Origin: Solirubrobacteraceae bacterium
GTDB taxonomy: Bacteria; Actinomycetota; Thermoleophilia; Solirubrobacterales; Solirubrobacteraceae
Assembly: GCA_016462625.1 (NCBI GenBank)
Contig: JAEMSV010000029.1
Coordinates: forward strand, 1 to 44,299
Direction: 5' to 3'
Length of the DNA: 44,299 nucleotides
The notes below the pieces were generated by a model. It was not told the origin of the DNA. It made no database searches and was given only the letters and a program-made list of their open reading frames with translations. This document shows positions 17,746-28,937 of this stretch, one piece after another. Made by a program: the position numbers and the translations under genes. Position 1 is the stretch's first letter; every line of letters begins with the position of its first letter.

Positions 17746-17982
17746 CTAGCGGTATTCGTACTTGATCTTGCCTGCGGCGACTTCCTCGAGCGCGATCGTC
17801 AGGTAGTTCTTGGAGATCGTGTCGACCATCGGCGGCGGGAACTCGTCGAACGTTCCCTCACCGAGGTTGTGGTAGTAGCTGTTGATCTGCCGGGCACGCT
17901 TCGCGGCGACGATCACCGACGCGTAATTCGAGTCGACATTCGTCAGCAGCTTGTCGATGCGGGGAGAGATCATGCTCTCCAT
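17746..17982 (-). CDS. rpoZ: RNA polymerase omega subunit
   Basis: 78 residues: SPRIDKLLTNVDSNYASVIVAAKRARQINSYYHNLG, then ISKNYLTIALEEVAAGKIKYEYR. The N-terminal helix and the YASVIVAAKRARQIN motif are diagnostic. Omega binds the beta-prime subunit and helps assemble RNA polymerase. Two in-frame ATGs occur (17982 and 17973). The second has GGAGAG too close upstream, so I keep the first, with little support either way. It follows gmk by 23 bp. Confidence 0.95.
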   Translation of the reverse strand: MESMISPRIDKLLTNVDSNYASVIVAAKRARQINSYYHNLGEGTFDEFPPPMVDTISKNYLTIALEEVAAGKIKYEYR

Positions 17983-18005
17983 GGTACTGGCCGCGAGACC
18001 TCGCC

Positions 18006-18563
18006 TTACGAGGTCGTCGCGCCGCGCACGATCCCGACCAGCTCCTCGATCGCATCCTCGAGCCGGTCGTTGATCACGACCCGGTCGAAGTCGCCGCGCG
18101 CCGCGAGTTCCTCCTCGGCGCGGCGGAGCCGGCGCTCGATCTGCTCGGCGGAGTCGGTACCCCGTCCGATGAGCCGCGTCTTGAGCGTGTCCTCCGACGG
18201 CGGCGCGATGAAGACGGTGAGGGCCTCGGGCATCGATTCGCGAACCTGCTCGGCGCCGAGGACCTCGATCTCCAGGACGACGGGCCGCCCGCCCGCGGTG
18301 CGTGTCTCGAGCTCCTCGCGCAGCGTCCCGTAACGGTTGCCGGCGAACTCGGCGTGCTCGACGAAGCCGCCCTCGGAGAGCCGCTTCTCGAACTCCTCGG
18401 GCGAGAGGAACCAGTAGTCGACGCCGTGCGTCTCCCCCGGCCTCGGCTTGCGGGTCGTGGCCGAGACCGAGAGCTCCAGGTCAGGCATCCGGTCGCGGAG
18501 CTGACGGATGAGCGTTCCCTTGCCGACTCCCGAAGGCCCGGTGATGACGACGACGCGACCCAC
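18006..18563 (-). CDS. gmk: Guanylate kinase
   Basis: 185 residues from GTG 18563 (VGRVVVITGPSGVGKGTLIRQL), with the P-loop GPSGVGKG at about 9-16, the GMP-binding region ATTRKPRPGETHGVDYWFLSPEEFE, GNRYGTLREE and the C-terminal lid. It makes GDP from GMP and ATP. The open frame continues upstream over the mihF 3' end with non-homologous sequence, so GTG 18563, 20 bp after the mihF stop, is chosen; the ribosome-binding site is weak. Confidence 0.95.
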   Translation of the reverse strand: MGRVVVITGPSGVGKGTLIRQLRDRMPDLELSVSATTRKPRPGETHGVDYWFLSPEEFEKRLSEGGFVEHAEFAGNRYGTLREELETRTAGGRPVVLEIEVLGAEQVRESMPEALTVFIAPPSEDTLKTRLIGRGTDSAEQIERRLRRAEEELAARGDFDRVVINDRLEDAIEELVGIVRGATTS

Positions 18564-18583
18564 GCGCGAAGAGGATGACGCCG

Positions 18584-18925
18584 CTAGCGGCGGAGCAGGG
18601 AGACGAGCTCGCTGCGCTGGCGCTCGGAGAGCCCGCCGATGGTCTTGCTCGGCGAGATCCGGCACTGAGCCAGGATCTTGTTGACCTTCACCCGGCCGTA
18701 CTTCGGCACAGCGAGCAGCATGTCGAAGACCTTGGCGGTCTCGACGTACTCGGGGGGATCGAGCAGCAGTCCGTGAATGGAGACGCGCCCGCCCTTCAGA
18801 TCGCGCTTGAGCTGCGCGCGACGAGTGCGGATCTCGTTCGCCTTCTGCAAGGCATCCATCCGCTGGGTGAGGGAGCGCTCCGGGGTCACCGTCTGCTTAG
18901 TGGGCGTGTTGGTGGCCGGCGCCAT
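18584..18925 (-). CDS. mihF: Integration host factor, actinobacterial type (mIHF)
   Basis: 113 residues from ATG 18925. It has a long N-terminal helix (QRMDALQKANEIRTRRAQLKRDLKGGRVSIHGLLLDPPEYVETAKVFDMLLAVPKYGRVKVNKILAQCRI) and the helix-two-turn-helix region SPSKTIGGLSERQRSELVSLL. mIHF is a nucleoid-associated protein, found only in actinobacteria, that bends and compacts DNA and supports phage integration. The mihF-gmk-rpoZ-coaBC order is an actinobacterial hallmark. The open frame extends 29 codons upstream without homology. No ribosome-binding site precedes ATG 18925; see the promoter entry. Confidence 0.96.
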   Translation of the reverse strand: MAPATNTPTKQTVTPERSLTQRMDALQKANEIRTRRAQLKRDLKGGRVSIHGLLLDPPEYVETAKVFDMLLAVPKYGRVKVNKILAQCRISPSKTIGGLSERQRSELVSLLRR

Positions 18926-18935
18926 TGAGGGCGCG

Positions 18936-18963
18936 AATCTACCATCTGACACGTCGTCGACAA
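18936..18963 (-). promoter_or_regulatory. mihF: Probable mihF promoter, leader nearly absent
   Basis: Minus strand TTGTCG (18958-18963), 16-bp spacer, TAGATT (18936-18941). The ATG begins 10 bases after the -10 box, so a normal start site would leave only a few untranslated bases. This agrees with the lack of a ribosome-binding site. Confidence 0.5.
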
Positions 18964-18981
18964 CCCTTGGGTCCCGAATTT

Positions 18982-19061
18982 GCCTCAAGCTCAACCGTAG
19001 GTTGAGACTCATCGAGGCAGGTCGACCCCTGATTCAGGATTTCCAGGCCTTTTGACCTGCC
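18982..19061 (-). repeat. Nested inverted repeats between pyrD and mihF
   Basis: Within the 240-bp gap between pyrD and mihF: CTCAACC-GTA-GGTTGAG flanked by GCCTC...GAGGC (18982-19018), and GGCAGGTC (19016-19023) pairing with GACCTGCC (19054-19061), which encloses CCTGA-T-TCAGG. No T-run follows on the minus strand, so it is not an ordinary intrinsic terminator. It may be a Rho-dependent 3' end, a structured leader for mihF, or a protein site. The rest of the gap shows nothing else I can name. Confidence 0.45.
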
Positions 19062-19165
19062 GATCTCTGGCCCGCCGGGGTCCGCTCTAGATCGCCCGTG
19101 GACGGGACCGGACGGATGGTCGACCCCGGCGCATCCGCGTTCTCCAGCAGGGACCCAGACCCGGG

Positions 19166-20235
19166 TCAGCGTGCCTCGGACCCGACTAGATCTGCGACAG
19201 AGCCGATCCCCTCGCGCGCCAACCGAGCCGCGAGCTCCCGGTTCACCCGGCGAGCCCACCCGGGGCCCCCGTAGACGAAGGCGGTGTAGGCCTGGACCAG
19301 CGTCGCGCCGGCCGCCAGGCGCTCCCAGACGTCGTCGGCGGTCGAGACGCCGCCGACCGAGACGAGCAGCAGCCGATCGCCGACCCGCCCCCGCAGGAGG
19401 CGCAGCACCTCGAGCGCACGCGATGCCACCGGAGGGCCCGACAGGCCGCCCGTGACGCCCTCCGCACCGGCCGCCTTCAGCTTCGCCGGATCGATCGTCG
19501 TGTTCGTGGCGATGATGCCGTCGAGCCCGAGCTCGAGCGCGAGGTCCGCGATCGCGAGCACGTCCTCGTCCGCGAGGTCCGGCGCGATCTTCACGAGCAC
19601 CGGAATCGAAACGCCGTCCTTCTCGAGCGCCGCGCCGATCGTCGCGAACAGGCCACGGAGCGGCTCGACGGCCTGCATGTCGCGCAGCCCCGGCGTGTTC
19701 GGCGAGCTGACGTTCACCACCAGGTAGTCGCTGAGGGGCGCCAGGGCGCGGGCGGATGCCGCGTAGTCGGCCGCGGCGTCCTCGGCGATCTTCGTCTTCC
19801 CGATGTTGGCGCCGACGATGGCCCCGGGCTTGCGCGCGCGCAGCTTCGGCACCACGGCCTCGGCGCCGGGGTTCGGGAAGCCCATGCGGTTGACGATCGC
19901 CTCGTGCGGCGGGAAGCGGAAGACACGCGGCTTGGGATTGCCCTCCTGCGGCAGAGCGGTGATCGTGCCGATCTCGACGAACCCGAAGCCGAGCGCCCCG
20001 AGCCCCGCGAACGCCGTCGCCTCCTTGTCCAGCCCGGCGGCGACGCCGAGCGGGCTCGCGAGGTCCAGCCCGAGCGCGTGGACGCGGAGCCGCGGATCGG
20101 TCCGGCCGAACACGGCGCGGGTCAGGGCGAGCAGCGGTGGGATCCCGGCGATGAGGTGCAGCACCCGCCCGCCGATGCGATGCGCGCGCTCCGCGTCGAT
20201 CCGGGTGAGGACCAGCGCGAACAGCGCGCGGTAGA

Positions 20236-20239
<4 letters not shown>
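19166..20239 (-). CDS. pyrD: Dihydroorotate dehydrogenase, class 2 (quinone-linked)
   Basis: 357 residues. The N-terminal helix pair typical of class 2 ([20 protein letters not shown]) mediates membrane and quinone contact. Core motifs: [48 protein letters not shown], and [13 protein letters not shown] with the catalytic Ser of class 2, then [12 protein letters not shown] and [35 protein letters not shown]. It oxidises dihydroorotate to orotate using FMN. The start overlaps the carB stop (ATGA). It is the last gene of the pyr operon; pyrF and pyrE are not in the window. Confidence 0.97.
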
Positions 20240-23320
<3,081 letters not shown>

Positions 23321-23334
<14 letters not shown>

Positions 23335-24448
23335 TGATCTGCTCCAGGAACCGGTCGAAGAGGTACAGGGAATCGTGCGGGCCGGGACCGGCCTCCGGGT
23401 GGTACTGGACCGTGCCACCCGGGACATCGAGCAGCGTGAGCCCCTCGACGGTGCGGTCGTACAGGTTGAGGTGCGACAGCTGGGCCTCCCCCACGTCGGT
23501 GCTCCAGCGGATCGGCTCGTCGGTCGCGAGCTTCTGCTCGCCGTTGGGGCCGAGCACCGCGAAGCCGTGGTTCTGCGAGGTGATCTCGATCTTGCCGGTC
23601 TGCAGGTCCTTGACCGGGTGGTTCGCGCCGCGGTGGCCGAACGGCAGCTTGAACGTCTGCAGCCCGACCGCCCTGCACATCAGCTGGTGGCCGAGGCAGA
23701 TGCCGAACGTCGGCTTGTGGCCGATGAGCTCGCGCAGCGTGTCGACGACGTAGTCGAGCGTCGCCGGATCGCCAGGGCCGTTGGCGAGGAAGAACGCGTC
23801 GGCGTCGCGCGCCAGCAGCTCGCTCGCGGGCGTCGTCGCCGGGTGCAACTCCACCTGCGCGCCGCGCTCGATGAAGTTCTTGACGATCGAGAGCTTGATG
23901 CCGGTGTCGATCGCGACGATCTTCGGGCCGCCGAGGTTCGCGGAGCCGTGCACGCTCATCCGCTCCGGAGTGACGACCTTGACGAAGTCGCTGCCGGCCA
24001 TGGTCGGTTCCGCCGCAATGAGCTGCCGCGCCTCGTCCTCGGAGACGCGTGCCGGGAAGATCCCGCCGCGCATCGCCCCCGCGTCGCGGATGTGCATCAC
24101 GAGCGCGCGGGTGTCGACGCCCGAGATGGCCGGAACGCCGCAGTCGGTCAGCCAGTCGAGCCAGCCCGCCTCGGCGTCGGGTGCGTCCTCGCGGTTGGTC
24201 GCCTCGCGCATGATCGCGGCGCGGGCCCACACGCGATCGGACTCCATCGCGTTCTGCGACACGCCGTAGTTGCCGATGTGCGGATACGTGAAGGTGATCA
24301 GCTGCCCGGCGAAGGACGGGTCGGTCATCGACTCCTGGTAGCCGCTCATGCCGGTCGTGAAGACGACCTCGCCGACCGCGTGGGCGTCTGCGCCGACGTA
24401 GTCGCCCTCGAACGTGGTGCCGTCTTCCAGCAGGACGTAACCGCTCAC
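23321..24448 (-). CDS. carA: Carbamoyl-phosphate synthase, small (glutaminase) subunit
   Basis: 375 residues. N-terminal CPSase small domain: [59 protein letters not shown]-terminal class I glutaminase: [17 protein letters not shown] with the nucleophilic Cys, [16 protein letters not shown] and [13 protein letters not shown]. It releases ammonia from glutamine for CarB. GTG start overlapping the upstream isochorismatase-family stop by 4 bp. Confidence 0.98.
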
Positions 24449-24978
24449 TTGACCAACCCTTGGACGAACTTGAACTCAGGTGAGCCGGCGCGCTCGAGCA
24501 GCTCGAAGAGCGCGGCCTCGGTGGTGGTGACCGTCGCGCCCGACTTCTCGAGGCGCTCGAGCGCCCGGTCGCGATCCGCGGCCTTGCGCGAGGACACCGC
24601 GTCGGCGACGACGTGAACGTCGATCCCGTCCGCGATCAGGTCGTGCGCGGTCTGGCTGACGCAGACGTGCGCCTCGATGCCGACGACGATCGCCTGGCCG
24701 CGGCCGAGCAGGTCGAAGCCCTCGGCGCGCGCGGCGCTGAAGACCGTCTTCTCGATCGGTTCGACGCCGAGGGTGTGCTCGGTGACCTCGGGAACCGTCG
24801 CGCCGAGCCCCTTCGGGTACTGCTCGGTCACGATGACCGGCACGGCCATCTCGCGGACACCGCGCACCAGCTTGACCGTCTGCTCGACGACGCCGTCGAA
24901 GTTCTCGATGGCGGGCCGGAAGCCCTCCTGGACGTCGACGACGATCAGCGCCGCGCGGTCGCGCTTCAGCAGGCTCAT
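24445..24978 (-). CDS. Isochorismatase-family cysteine hydrolase inside the pyr operon
   Basis: 177 residues of the isochorismatase/nicotinamidase fold. Catalytic triad candidates: Asp in ALIVVDVQEGF (about D15), Lys in EKTVFSA, Cys in VVGIEAHVCVSQTAHDL. The IEAHVCV form is the YcaC/nicotinamidase-like type. The gene is locked between pyrC (TGATG overlap) and carA (GTGA overlap), so it is made with the pyrimidine enzymes. Its substrate is unknown. RutB, a relative, acts on ureidoacrylate in pyrimidine breakdown, but this protein is much shorter than RutB and similarity of role is only a guess. Confidence 0.9.
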   Translation of the reverse strand: MSLLKRDRAALIVVDVQEGFRPAIENFDGVVEQTVKLVRGVREMAVPVIVTEQYPKGLGATVPEVTEHTLGVEPIEKTVFSAARAEGFDLLGRGQAIVVGIEAHVCVSQTAHDLIADGIDVHVVADAVSSRKAADRDRALERLEKSGATVTTTEAALFELLERAGSPEFKFVQGLVK

Positions 24979-26315
24979 CAGGCGGCCGCCATTCGCAGCG
25001 AGCGCTCGCGGTACGCGACCGACCCGGCGGCGACGGTGAGCAGCACCTTGCCGGAGAGCTCGCGGCCGGCGAAGCAGTTGTTCGCCGAGCGGCTCTCGTA
25101 CCCGTGCTCACCGACGACCCATGTCGCGTCGAGGTCGAGCAGCGTCAGGTCGGCCTGGCGGTCGACCTGGATCGCGGTCAGCGGCAGATCGACGGTGGCG
25201 GCACCGGCGCTCAGCTTGTCGATGACGAGTTCCAGCGGCAGGACCCCGGGCTTCACCAGCTCGGTGTAGACCGAGGCAAACGCCGTCTCGAGGCCCGTCG
25301 TGCCCATCGGCGCCTGCTCGAACGGGACCTCCTTCTCATCGCGCGCGTGCGGCGCGTGATCGGTGGCGATGCAGTCGACCGTGCCGTCGAGGAGCCCCTC
25401 GATGAGCGCCTGGCGGTCGGACTCCTCGCGCAGCGGCGGGTTCATCTTCATGCTCGTCGACATCGAGCGGACGTCCTCGTGCGTGAGCGTCAGGTGGTGC
25501 GGGCTCGCCTCGCACGTCACCTGCACCCCGGCCGACTTGGCGGCGGCGATGGTCTCGATCGACCCGCGCGCGCTGAGGTGCTGAATGTGGATGCGGCCGT
25601 TCTCGTAGCCGGCCAGCGCGCAGTCGCGGGCGATCATCGTGATCTCCGAGACGCTCGGGATGCCGGCGATGCCCAGCAGTGCGCTGACCTCGCCCTCGTG
25701 CATCGAACCGGGCCCCGACAGCGCCGGGTCCTCCTCGTGCAGGGCGATGACCCCGCCGCAGAGCCGCTGGTACTGCAGCGCCTTGCGCATCATCCCGGCG
25801 TTGACGATCGGCTTGCCGTCGTCGCTGAAGGCGATGGCGCCGAGCTCGCGCAGCTCCGCCATCTCGGTGAGCTCCTCGCCCTTCATGCCGCGCGTGACGG
25901 TGGCGACGAAGCCGACCGGGACGCGCGCGTCGCGCCGTGCGGCATCCAGCAGCGACGCGAGCACCGGCGCGCTGTCGATCGTCGGCGACGTGTTCGCCAT
26001 CCCGACCACGGCGACGAAGCCGCCTGCAGCCGCCGAGCGGGTGCCGGTCTCGAGGTCCTCCTTGTACTCCTGGCCGGGCGTCCGCAGATGCACGTGCGGA
26101 TCGACGAAGCCGGGGACGAGCAGCTTCCCCTCGCCCGCGATGACCTCCGCGCCGTCGGGCGTGGGCAGTGTGCCGGCCTCGGCGAGCTGCGCGATGACGC
26201 CGTCCGTGACGAGGACGTCGAGCGCGGTGTCGATCCCCAGGCGGGGATCGAGGACGCGGGCGCCGCGGATGAGCAGCGTCGCGGCGGGGGTTGGGGCGCA
26301 GACGAGTGCGGTCAT
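24978..26315 (-). CDS. pyrC: Dihydroorotase, class I
   Basis: 445 residues from ATG 26315, which overlaps the pyrB stop (ATGA); the open frame upstream is antisense-like and lacks homology. Amidohydrolase motifs: FVDPHVHLRTPGQEYKEDLETGT (metal His pair), ALHEED, IHIQHLSARGSIETI, TCEASPHHLTLTHEDV, and CIATDHAPHARDEKEVPFEQAPMGTTGLE with the catalytic Asp. It closes carbamoyl aspartate to dihydroorotate with zinc. Confidence 0.97.
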   Translation of the reverse strand: MTALVCAPTPAATLLIRGARVLDPRLGIDTALDVLVTDGVIAQLAEAGTLPTPDGAEVIAGEGKLLVPGFVDPHVHLRTPGQEYKEDLETGTRSAAAGGFVAVVGMANTSPTIDSAPVLASLLDAARRDARVPVGFVATVTRGMKGEELTEMAELRELGAIAFSDDGKPIVNAGMMRKALQYQRLCGGVIALHEEDPALSGPGSMHEGEVSALLGIAGIPSVSEITMIARDCALAGYENGRIHIQHLSARGSIETIAAAKSAGVQVTCEASPHHLTLTHEDVRSMSTSMKMNPPLREESDRQALIEGLLDGTVDCIATDHAPHARDEKEVPFEQAPMGTTGLETAFASVYTELVKPGVLPLELVIDKLSAGAATVDLPLTAIQVDRQADLTLLDLDATWVVGEHGYESRSANNCFAGRELSGKVLLTVAAGSVAYRERSLRMAAA

Positions 26316-27256
26316 GCGAGCTGCGGCTCCTCCGGATCGGGGACGCGCTCGGGCGCGGGCGCACCGGCGAGCAGTTCGTACAGGACCGCCATGCGCACGA
26401 CGACGCCGGACTTGACCTGCATGGTGATGACGGCCTGGGGCGAGTCGACGACCTCGCCGGAGAGCTCCACCCCGCGGTTGACCGGGCCGGGGTGCATGAG
26501 CACCTGGCGCGCGCCGAGCCGCCGGCCGTTGATCTGGTAGCGGGCCGCGTACTCGCGCAGGCTCGGGACGTACGCGTCGTGCATGCGCTCGTTCTGCATC
26601 CGCAGCGCGTAGACGACGTCGGCGTCGCGCAGGCCGGTGAGGTCGTAGCGGACCTCGCAACCCAGCGCCTCGATGCCGCGCGGGATGAGCGTGGGCGGGC
26701 CGCAGACCGTGACCTTCGCGCCCATCTTCTGGAAGGCGAGAATGTTCGACCGCGCGACGCGCGAGTGCAGCACGTCGCCGACGATCCAGATCGACCGGCC
26801 GTCGAGCGCGCCGAGCTTCTGCTTCAGCGTGAAGACATCGAGCAGCGCCTGCGTCGGGTGCTCGTGCTTGCCGTCGCCGGCGTTGACGACTGCGGCGTCG
26901 GTCCAGTTCGTGACCATCGTCGCCGCCCCCGCCCACGGTGTGCGAACGACGACCGCGTCCGGGGAGTGCGCGGCGAGCGTGAGGACGGTGTCCTTCAGCG
27001 ACTCGCCCTTCTCGACGCTGGAGCCGGAGGCAGCGAAGTTGACGACGTCGGCCGAGAGCCGCTTGGCGGCCAGCTCGAAGCTCGAGCGTGTGCGCGTCGA
27101 GGCCTCGTAGAACAGGTTCAGCACCGTGCGGCCACGAAGCGCCGGGACCTTCTTGATGTGGCGATCCGTCACCTCGCTGAACGCCTCAGCGCGTTCGAGG
27201 ATCTGCTCGATGCCGTCTCGATCGAGGTCCTCGATGGAGATCAGATGCCGGGTCAC
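26312..27256 (-). CDS. pyrB: Aspartate carbamoyltransferase, catalytic subunit
   Basis: 314 residues. Carbamoyl-phosphate site [18 protein letters not shown] (STRTR) and [21 protein letters not shown] (HPTQ), then [14 protein letters not shown] and the C-terminal aspartate-binding region [17 protein letters not shown]. It joins carbamoyl phosphate and aspartate. No regulatory pyrI is present. GTG start overlapping the pyrR stop by 4 bp. Confidence 0.98.
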   Translation of the reverse strand: MTRHLISIEDLDRDGIEQILERAEAFSEVTDRHIKKVPALRGRTVLNLFYEASTRTRSSFELAAKRLSADVVNFAASGSSVEKGESLKDTVLTLAAHSPDAVVVRTPWAGAATMVTNWTDAAVVNAGDGKHEHPTQALLDVFTLKQKLGALDGRSIWIVGDVLHSRVARSNILAFQKMGAKVTVCGPPTLIPRGIEALGCEVRYDLTGLRDADVVYALRMQNERMHDAYVPSLREYAARYQINGRRLGARQVLMHPGPVNRGVELSGEVVDSPQAVITMQVKSGVVVRMAVLYELLAGAPAPERVPDPEEPQLA

Positions 27257-27810
27257 GCGACTGCCTCCTCCTGCTCGCGGATCGCTACCTCGTCGACGCC
27301 GTCCAGCTCGGTGACGCGCACGTCGACGCGCTCGGTCCGGGAGGTCGGGAGGTTCTTGCCGACGTAGTCGGGCCGGATCGGCAGCTCGCGGTGGCCGCGG
27401 TCGGCGAGGACGGCCAGCTGGACGCGGGCCGGGCGGCCGTAGTCGAAGATCGCCTCGATCGCGGCGCGCACGGTGCGGCCCGTGTAGAGCACGTCGTCGA
27501 CGATCACGATGGTCTTGCCGTCGATGTCGAAGTCGAGCTTCGTGCTGTGCAGGACCGGCGACTCGGCGCGACCGGCGCGGCCGAGGTCGTCGCGGTAGAA
27601 GGCGATGTCGACCTCTCCGAGCGGCAGCTCACGCTCGAGCAGATCCCCGAGCAGCTGGTGCAGCCGGGCCGCCAGAACGGCGCCGCGGCGCTGGATGCCA
27701 ACGAGGGCGAGATCGGAGGATCCCGGGTTCTTCTCCACGATCTCGTGGGCGATCCGCACCAGCGTGCGGCGCACGTCGTCGTGGTCGAGGACGACCTTCG
27801 CGTTGGACAA
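27253..27810 (-). CDS. pyrR: PyrR, pyr operon RNA-binding regulator / uracil phosphoribosyltransferase
   Basis: 185 residues. PRPP-binding loop [22 protein letters not shown], and [30 protein letters not shown], and [26 protein letters not shown] are PyrR hallmarks. It binds pyr mRNA when UMP is plentiful and lowers expression of the operon it heads. The start codon is TTG (27810) with GGAAGGAG 8 nt upstream. A PyrR-binding-loop match lies directly before that ribosome-binding site. Confidence 0.97.
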   Translation of the reverse strand: MSNAKVVLDHDDVRRTLVRIAHEIVEKNPGSSDLALVGIQRRGAVLAARLHQLLGDLLERELPLGEVDIAFYRDDLGRAGRAESPVLHSTKLDFDIDGKTIVIVDDVLYTGRTVRAAIEAIFDYGRPARVQLAVLADRGHRELPIRPDYVGKNLPTSRTERVDVRVTELDGVDEVAIREQEEAVA

Positions 27811-27824
27811 GCTTGGAGCTCCTT

Positions 27825-27842
27825 CCGGCCTCGCGGGACCGG
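27825..27842 (-). promoter_or_regulatory. pyrR: PyrR-binding RNA loop overlapping the pyrR ribosome-binding region
   Basis: Minus strand CCGG-TCCCGCGAGG-CCGG: a 4-bp stem around a loop that fits the PyrR binding consensus ARUCCNGNGAGGYU at all but the first and last positions. It is followed at once by AAGGAG and the TTG start. No intrinsic terminator is seen, so control by blocking translation, as reported for mycobacterial pyr, is more likely than Bacillus-type attenuation. Confidence 0.75.
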
Positions 27843-27871
27843 GTTAAAGGAACGACGGGGTTATGTCCCCG

Positions 27872-27877
27872 ACCCTA
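27872..27877 (-). promoter_or_regulatory. pyrR: Possible -10 box TAGGGT for the pyr operon
   Basis: Minus strand TAGGGT in the only gap between rnz and pyrR. It would give a leader of about 55 nt containing a small GGGG-CCCC hairpin and the PyrR loop. The -35 region (near GTGTTG) is weak. Confidence 0.35.
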
Positions 27878-27917
27878 CCACGACCGGTCGGCGCCAACAC
27901 CTCTGGACGGGCCGGAT

Positions 27918-28877
27918 CTACGCGCTCGGAGCGGGCGCCGGCGCGCGGCGCGGCGGGTCCCATCGGTGCAGCTCGGGGGCGCCGCGATCGGGCAGCGGGA
28001 TCTCGATGCTGTCGAAGTCCCGCGGGACCTCCGTGTTGGCGAACACGGCCCGTGCCTCATCGCGGATCTCGCGCCCGTGGTAGCGCGTCGAGATGTGCGT
28101 GAGGGCGAGCATCCCGACCTCCGCCTCGACCGCGACCTGCGCGGCCTGCCGGGCGGTCGAGTGGCCGGTCTGCCCCGCCCGCTCGACGTCCTCGTCGGTG
28201 AACGTCGCCTCGTGGACGAGCACGTCGGCCTGGTGCGCGGCGGCGACGACGTGGTCCGTGGGCCGCGTGTCGCCCGTGAGCACGATCCGGCGCCCGCGAC
28301 GGGCCGGGCCGATGACCTGGTCGGGCGTCACGCCGTTGACCGTCTCGCCGCGCTGCAGCCGGCCGAAGTCCGGCCCGAAGCTCACGCCCAGCTCCTGCGC
28401 GAGGTCGGCGTCGAACCGGCCGGGCCGCGTGTCCTCGATGAGCGCATAGCCGAACGCGGTGCCACGGTGACGAACCGGGATCGCCGTGATCCCGTAGCCG
28501 TCGCGCCGCACCTCCTCATCGGGCTCGAGGTCGACGATCTCCAGCCCGTACCGCGGGCGCCCGTAGACGACGCGAAATCGCTCGAGCAGCGCCTTGGTGC
28601 CTGGCGGACCGTGGATGGTCAGCGGCCGCTCGCGCTCACGCAGCTCGAACGTCTTGAGCATCCCCGGCAGGCCGAGCCAGTGGTCGGCGTGGTGGTGCGT
28701 GAGGAAGACGTCGGTCAGGTCGGCCAGACCGTCGGAGCGCAGCAGCTGGCGCTGGGTGCCCTCACCGCAGTCGATGAGGATCCGCTCGGCGCCCAGCCGG
28801 ATCAGGGTGGCGGGCAGTCCGCGGCGCGCCGAGGGCACCGATCCACCGGTACCCGCGAAGAAGATCGAAAGGTCCAT
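27918..28877 (-). CDS. rnz: Ribonuclease Z (tRNA 3'-processing endonuclease)
   Basis: 319 residues. Metallo-beta-lactamase fold with FLTHHHADHWLGLPGMLKTFEL (HxHxDH), LTGDTRPTDHVV, VLVHEATFTDED and LALTHISTRY. The ILIDCGEGTQRQLL segment is typical of RNase Z. It cuts tRNA precursors after the discriminator base, which matters for tRNAs without encoded CCA such as the tRNA-Arg in this window. It is upstream of pyrR on the same strand, 107 bp away. Confidence 0.95.
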   Translation of the reverse strand: MDLSIFFAGTGGSVPSARRGLPATLIRLGAERILIDCGEGTQRQLLRSDGLADLTDVFLTHHHADHWLGLPGMLKTFELRERERPLTIHGPPGTKALLERFRVVYGRPRYGLEIVDLEPDEEVRRDGYGITAIPVRHRGTAFGYALIEDTRPGRFDADLAQELGVSFGPDFGRLQRGETVNGVTPDQVIGPARRGRRIVLTGDTRPTDHVVAAAHQADVLVHEATFTDEDVERAGQTGHSTARQAAQVAVEAEVGMLALTHISTRYHGREIRDEARAVFANTEVPRDFDSIEIPLPDRGAPELHRWDPPRRAPAPAPSA

Positions 28878-28937
28878 CGACTGCCCGAGAGTACCGCCGC
28901 GCGACGCCGTGACGAGGGCGTCGCGCGACGGGACCGC

